DNA of 64,000 nt from the NCBI GenBank assembly GCA_009746045.1, contig RPFO01002059.1:1-64000 (forward strand). The letters run 5' to 3'. The notes under the pieces were generated by a model that was given only the letters and a program-made list of their open reading frames with translations, was not told where the DNA came from and searched no databases. This document shows, piece after piece, positions 60,494 to 64,000 of this stretch (position 1 is the stretch's first letter; every line of letters starts with the position of its first letter). The DNA comes from Mesostigma viride. Taxonomy: Eukaryota > Streptophyta > Mesostigmatophyceae > Mesostigmatales > Mesostigmataceae. The position numbers were made by a program, and so were the translations under genes.

Positions 60494-63177
60494 GTAAGTC
60501 GTGGAAACGTGCTGGCTCGCTTGCCAGCCCATGTTCTGTGTCCTATCAATTAATAATCACGTAGACTGCGTCACCTGGGTACCAATTAAGGGACCTTCTA
60601 CCACTTTGCACAACGAGAAGGAGGGAGGGCGCCCTCGACTAGCTCTCTGTCCTATACTCTGGATTGTAACTTGGGTTGCGTTCACTTGTTTGTCTATGAC
60701 CCATCCAGCCCATTTCGTGCCTAGAATCTCCTACATCCTGAACTGAGGAGTTCAGCACCTTGGACTTGTGAACCATCCACGTTGGTTGTAATACAATCGT
60801 GGTGTTGTGTATAGGGTACGGTGGATCCCCCGAGGCATATAGGGTAGCATAATAACAACATCGTGGTGTTGTGTGTAGGGTGGCATAATACATAGGACTT
60901 GCGACCCATCCACGTTGGTTGTAAGAATACAATCGTGGTATAGGGCAGCGATCAACCGCAGGTAGTGCGGATCACCCGGGGCAGGCTGGGCACCCACCTT
61001 GTGAGGATGATCGATCTACTTTTTTCGGATCGAATCGTGGGCGCTTTCTACCTGTATTCGGTGTCTGCGGAGTGACACACCACCGTGCTGTCACTCTAGC
61101 GCGTCTGCAGCATCATCATTGCCTGAAGATTTTTATGCTGCCGCTGCCGCTGCCGCTGCCGCCGCCGCCGCCGCTGCCGCTGCCGCCGCCGCCGCCGCTG
61201 CCGCTGCCGCTGCCGCCGCCGCTGCCGCCGCCGCCGCCGCTGCCGCTGCCGCCGCTGCTGCTGCCGCTGCCGCTGCCGCTATGCTCTTGTCCCACAATAT
61301 GCTTCTTAGTTAGGAGCGCTAGAAATGTGCTTCCCAGGAATTGTAGTCCCACAACATGGGAATCCTAGGAATCCAGATCTTGGGGTGGAAAGCCTTAATT
61401 AAAAAACAAACCTTTCCTAGGAACCCTAGTCCTGTGTTTGTTTTTTAAGGCTTTCTAACCCCAAGATTTGGAAAGTGGATTCCCTCCCCCCAAAAAACTT
61501 CCAACATGGATCCCAGGACTCCCTTCCACGGCTAGTCTAGGACTGGGCAAAGCGCCCCCTTACTTTTGTCACACCCGTGCAGCCAGCTGGATTCATCGCA
61601 TGTGTTATGATTATTTATTGTTATGATGATGAATTATTTATTCGCCGGCGCAGCCGGTTATGTCCAGTCTTCTCCGGCACCTCGTTTACGGTCTATTTCC
61701 TCAAGTGTATAATCAACACGTTCGGCTGAACATGTGGGATTTGTAATCGTTCCCGTGCTGCTCGTAAAGAAAGATAGTAGATACTGTAGTAGATGGTGTA
61801 GTAGATGGTGTAGTAGATGGTGTAGTAGATACTGTAGTAGATACTATAGTAGATGGTGTAGTAAATGCTGTAGTAGATGCTGTAGGATCAAAAGTCACGT
61901 GCGTAGTGCGCACGTTCCTTCCTTTCGGTGCGCCCCATGACCGTGCGACGGGGGTCAGTGATTAGAGCAATAAAACTAAAGTAATGAACTAGTGCGTCAG
62001 AAATTCATAAACTTATAAATTCATAGAAACTTTTAAATCACAGTCGTATTAACTTATAACTTCATAAACTTGCTGAAGCGGCGCCCGCCCCCAGGACGTC
62101 TCCAGCGCAGTCGTCAACTACATCCACCTGGGCGTGGGCGGCGGCGGGTTCGACAGTAGCCGGCTCACCATCCTCAACCAGCAGTTCTTGCCCCAAGTCG
62201 CAGAGGCAGCAGGGGGAGCCAGGGACACGCCGCTGCTGGTCGCATGCATGGATGGCCGCAGGTGAGTCTGAATATGATAATGATAAAAATGCATAATATA
62301 ATAATATTATACTACTAAAATATTACTAGTATAATGATTATCATAATAATAATTTATATATTCAAGTGCGTCTGAATATAGTGTGTCGTTTGACATCCAT
62401 GGCAGGAGGTGCATGTCTGCATGTAGGCGTCGGTGGCAGGAGGTGGGTCGTCCATGTCGCGCAGCATCCCCTTGAAACCCTAAAATTCTTCACATTCGTG
62501 CTATAGAAGGCTTCTTGTCGCGTGCACGGACGGCCGGAGGTGCAGATGCCCACTTTCTGCCACCCATGCCTAAAATTAATATCTAGCTTTAGGCATGGGT
62601 GGCAGAAGGTGGGCGTCGATCATATTTAGACATGGGGGGCGCGACATTGGTGGCAGATGGTACGTAGTGATTCTTTACTAGTATCCTTGCAAACGAGGAT
62701 TAACAAACCCAAGTACTTATTGCTAATGTGAACTTGCCGTTCGTCCCTTGCCCCTTGCCCCTTGCCCCTTGCCCCTTGCCCCTTGCCCCTTGCCCCTTGC
62801 CCCTTGCCCCTTGCCCCTTGCCCCTTGCCCCTTGCCCCTTGCCCCTTGCCCCTTGCCCCTTGCCCCTTGCCCCTTGCCCCTTGCCCCTTGCCCCTTGCCC
62901 CTTGCCCCTTGCCCCTTGCCCCTTGCCCCTTGCCCCTTGCCCCTTGCCCCTTGCCCCCTGCCCCTTGCCTGCCCCACCTCTATCAAACACCTGCTTGTCC
63001 AGGAGCCTTCTCGCGATTGACCGGCTGCAGCAGGCTGGCTACACCAAGCTGGCATGGCTCAAGGGGGGATTCGCATCTCTCCAGCCAGGCCAGGTGCCGC
63101 CCTGTGTGGGCCAGAGCGTTGAGCTCACAGGCGTGGGCGGGTTGGCGGCGCTCCTGCGGGGGGTGAGGAAGAGTTGA
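60068..63177 (+). CDS. Plastid-type rhodanese-domain protein, three exons
   Basis: Exons 60068-60493, 62095-62261 and 63003-63177; 768 nt = 255 codons plus TGA. Junctions: GAG|GTAAGT / CCCCAG|GAC (phase 0) and CGCAG|GTGAGT / TCCAG|GAGC (phase 2). Start chosen at the first true ATG (MVGIAVSSQVPPVANATD). Residues 1-75 are Ser/Arg/Ala-rich and transit-peptide-like. The rhodanese domain has LLDIRPGYEHSRGHVRDSVH, VPLFVEDNP, then LLVACMDGRRSLLAIDRLQQ with the active-site loop CMDGRRS, and GYTKLAWLKGGF. The layout resembles plant chloroplast sulfurtransferases of the STR9-11 type, whose physiological role is poorly known. The catalytic Cys is present, so sulfurtransferase activity is possible. Confidence 0.88.
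61138..61281. repeat. CTGCCG/CCGCCG microsatellite
   Basis: About 24 hexamers of CTGCCG mixed with CCGCCG. Poly-Ala, Leu-Pro and Gly-Ser frames across it are repeat artefacts. Confidence 0.95.
61373..61470. repeat. MITE-like inverted repeat
   Basis: ATCTTGGGGTGGAAAGCCTT then AATTAAAAAACAAAC is inverted as GTTTGTTTTTTAAGGCTTTC then TAACCCCAAGAT, with about 25 bp between. No ORF. It could be a small foldback element in the intron. Confidence 0.7.
61776..61885. repeat. 12-bp satellite
   Basis: About nine units of AGTAGATGGTGT / AGTAGATACTGT. Confidence 0.9.
62095..62261 (+). CDS. Rhodanese gene exon 2
   Basis: 167 nt: DVSSAVVNYIHLGVGGGGFD through LLVACMDGR with the catalytic Cys. Acceptor CGCCCCCAG, donor CGCAG|GTGAGT. 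A degenerate copy of its end is at 62511-62539. Confidence 0.88.
62511..62539 (+). repeat. Degenerate copy of rhodanese exon 2 3' edge
   Basis: CTTCTTGTCGCGTGCACGGA then CGGCCGGAG|GTGCAG compared with the true CTGCTGGTCGCATGCATGGA then TGGCCGCAG|GTGAGT at 62233-62267. Most differences fall at third codon positions, and GT is kept. Confidence 0.75.
62551..62608. repeat. Hairpin in rhodanese intron 2
   Basis: CTTTCTGCCACCCATGCCTA then AA, 11-12 bp, then the inverse TTTAGGCATGGGTGGCAGAA. Near-perfect stem of about 22 bp. GGTGGCAGGAGGTG words recur around it. Confidence 0.8.
62743..62970 (+). repeat. CCCCTTG minisatellite before rhodanese exon 3
   Basis: About 31 nearly perfect CCCCTTG heptamers ending about 35-40 bases before the exon 3 acceptor. 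The gene strand is purely C/T/G with long pyrimidine runs. The opposite strand, (CAAGGGG)n, has regularly spaced G4 runs. Repetitive PLAPCPL frames here are not genes. Confidence 0.95.
63003..63177 (+). CDS. Rhodanese gene exon 3
   Basis: 175 nt: SLLAIDRLQQAGYTKLAWLK, GGFASLQPG, C-terminal LTGVGGLAALLRGVRKS and TGA. Acceptor GCTTGTCCAG about 40 bases after the CCCCTTG minisatellite. Confidence 0.88.
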
Positions 63178-63880
63178 ACTATTTTTGTAGTCCTACTACT
63201 TTTCACGTCGTACCCCTGCACTGGGGGTAGCTTCTACTGGGGGTCGCGGGGACACTTCTACCTGTCAGGAAATTAATCAATCTATCAATCAATCAATCCA
63301 TCGGGTAGTTGAAGCCCAATTTTCACAGGGCTTGGGGGTTACCTGCGCGGAGCCTAAGAGCAGGCGTGTGGCCAAGGCATTGGAGCAGCGAGATATAATG
63401 TCTTGTTGATAAGTTATGTCTCGTTGCTCCAATGCCGTGGTCACATTAACGAGACATCCAGCGCAGCCAAGACATCCCGTGAGGATCTGTTCCATGCAGA
63501 TCTGGTTCTGGTCAAGTCTGCCGCTGTACTGGCCGTGTTGCCGACTCGTTCTGGGCAATGGAATACTGGACCTTGGGAATTGCTAAGAGGATATCTGATG
63601 CTATACATCATGATGCACCGTGCAGCATGGACTGCTATTGTGGGCTCGGTTTCATACTAAATCGCTTAGCCCTGCTAGCTTATTCTCCAGCTAGACGATG
63701 TGACCTCTCTTGCTGGCTTAGGTGGTGCAGAATTCATCACAAGAGCAGATTCGTAAACTCAATGACTAGCTTCTTAGCGGTTTTTTCTACTGTTGGCTCG
63801 AGGCGTATTTTTCTCGTTTCTCGTTTTTAGGATTAAATCAAAAAAGTGGTTTTTCATTAAAAAATAAGTTACACAGCCGT
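63178..63880. other. Downstream of rhodanese gene, no gene recognised
   Basis: Contains an inverted repeat (GGCATTGGAGCAGCGAGA at 63378-63395 versus TCTCGTTGCTCCAATGCC at 63419-63436) and a short TCAA run at 63275-63298. No coding support. Confidence 0.5.
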
Positions 63881-64000
63881 TTTAAGTCACCCAGGTAAAG
63901 CTTTCATGCTGAAGCCGCATGTCTCATCAAAACGCACCATATCTAGACATGCATATCTGTTTTCATATAGACCTCATGAAATCACATAATCCCAGGGCAC
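63881..64000 (-). repeat. Repeat R1, copy 3 (cut by window end)
   Basis: Reverse complement of 17823-17935: shared ATGCATGTCTAGATATGGTG and CGTTTTGATGAGACATGCGG with few differences. It continues past the window. Confidence 0.72.

Larger units (their letters stand above)
60494..62094 (+). other. Rhodanese intron 1
   Basis: 1.6 kb. Contains a repeat of GACCCATCCACGTTGGTTGT with AATACAATCGTGGT at 60770-60950 (two units), a CTGCCG hexamer microsatellite (61138-61281), an inverted repeat (61373-61470) and a 12-bp satellite (61776-61885). No gene. Confidence 0.65.

Noticed and set aside
61072..61368. Poly-Ala / Pro-Leu / Gly-Ser ORFs
   Set aside because: Readings of a CTGCCG/CCGCCG microsatellite inside an intron.
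62700..63166. Overlapping long frames with PLAPCPL or GARGKGQ repeats
   Set aside because: They are six-frame readings of the CCCCTTG minisatellite in rhodanese intron 2. Only the last part (after 63003) is exon, in one frame.

Overview
The window is nuclear DNA of a eukaryote. It is most likely a green alga (Chlorophyta, probably Chlorophyceae). Evidence: spliced genes with GT-AG introns, a plant-type DUF4743 Nudix hydrolase and a plant-type rhodanese that both begin with transit-peptide-like leaders, GC-rich coding exons, chromodomain Ty3/gypsy elements and abundant satellites. The exact organism cannot be read from the sequence.

Layout. 1-10572: a nearly complete minus-strand Ty3/gypsy chromovirus (element A) with intact gag and pol. 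It carries an extra ORF before gag that resembles the RNase H1 hybrid-binding domain. 10573-15230: a palindromic tandem array, remnants of a related LTR element and a nested foldback element. 15234-19130: a mosaic of broken LINE pieces. 20529-20912 (-) and 22222-23121 (+): two small membrane-protein genes with similar Pro/Gln/Tyr-rich tails; the second is a PLAC8-family gene with a TATA box. 24870-28440: further LINE wreckage (RT on minus, ORF1 on both strands).

30533-59465 (-): one host gene that I reconstruct from eight exons with matching phases, a DUF4743 (thiamine-pyrophosphokinase-associated) Nudix hydrolase of about 426 residues. Intron 4 is about 19.5 kb and splits the Nudix box. It contains a 17-kb composite retroelement (36083-53149). 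That composite has a Ty1/copia-like 5' part fused to a Ty3/gypsy 3' part, present twice in inverted orientation and flanked by TTCTT on both sides. 60068-63177 (+): a three-exon plastid-type rhodanese gene, head-to-head with the Nudix gene across about 600 bp.

The most unusual signal is at host exon borders. Several exons are accompanied in the adjacent intron by one to three degenerate copies of the exon edge together with its splice site. This affects Nudix exons 3, 4, 6 and 7, rhodanese exon 2, and the 3' end of the PLAC8 coding region. Minisatellite arrays also sit directly before two 3' splice sites.
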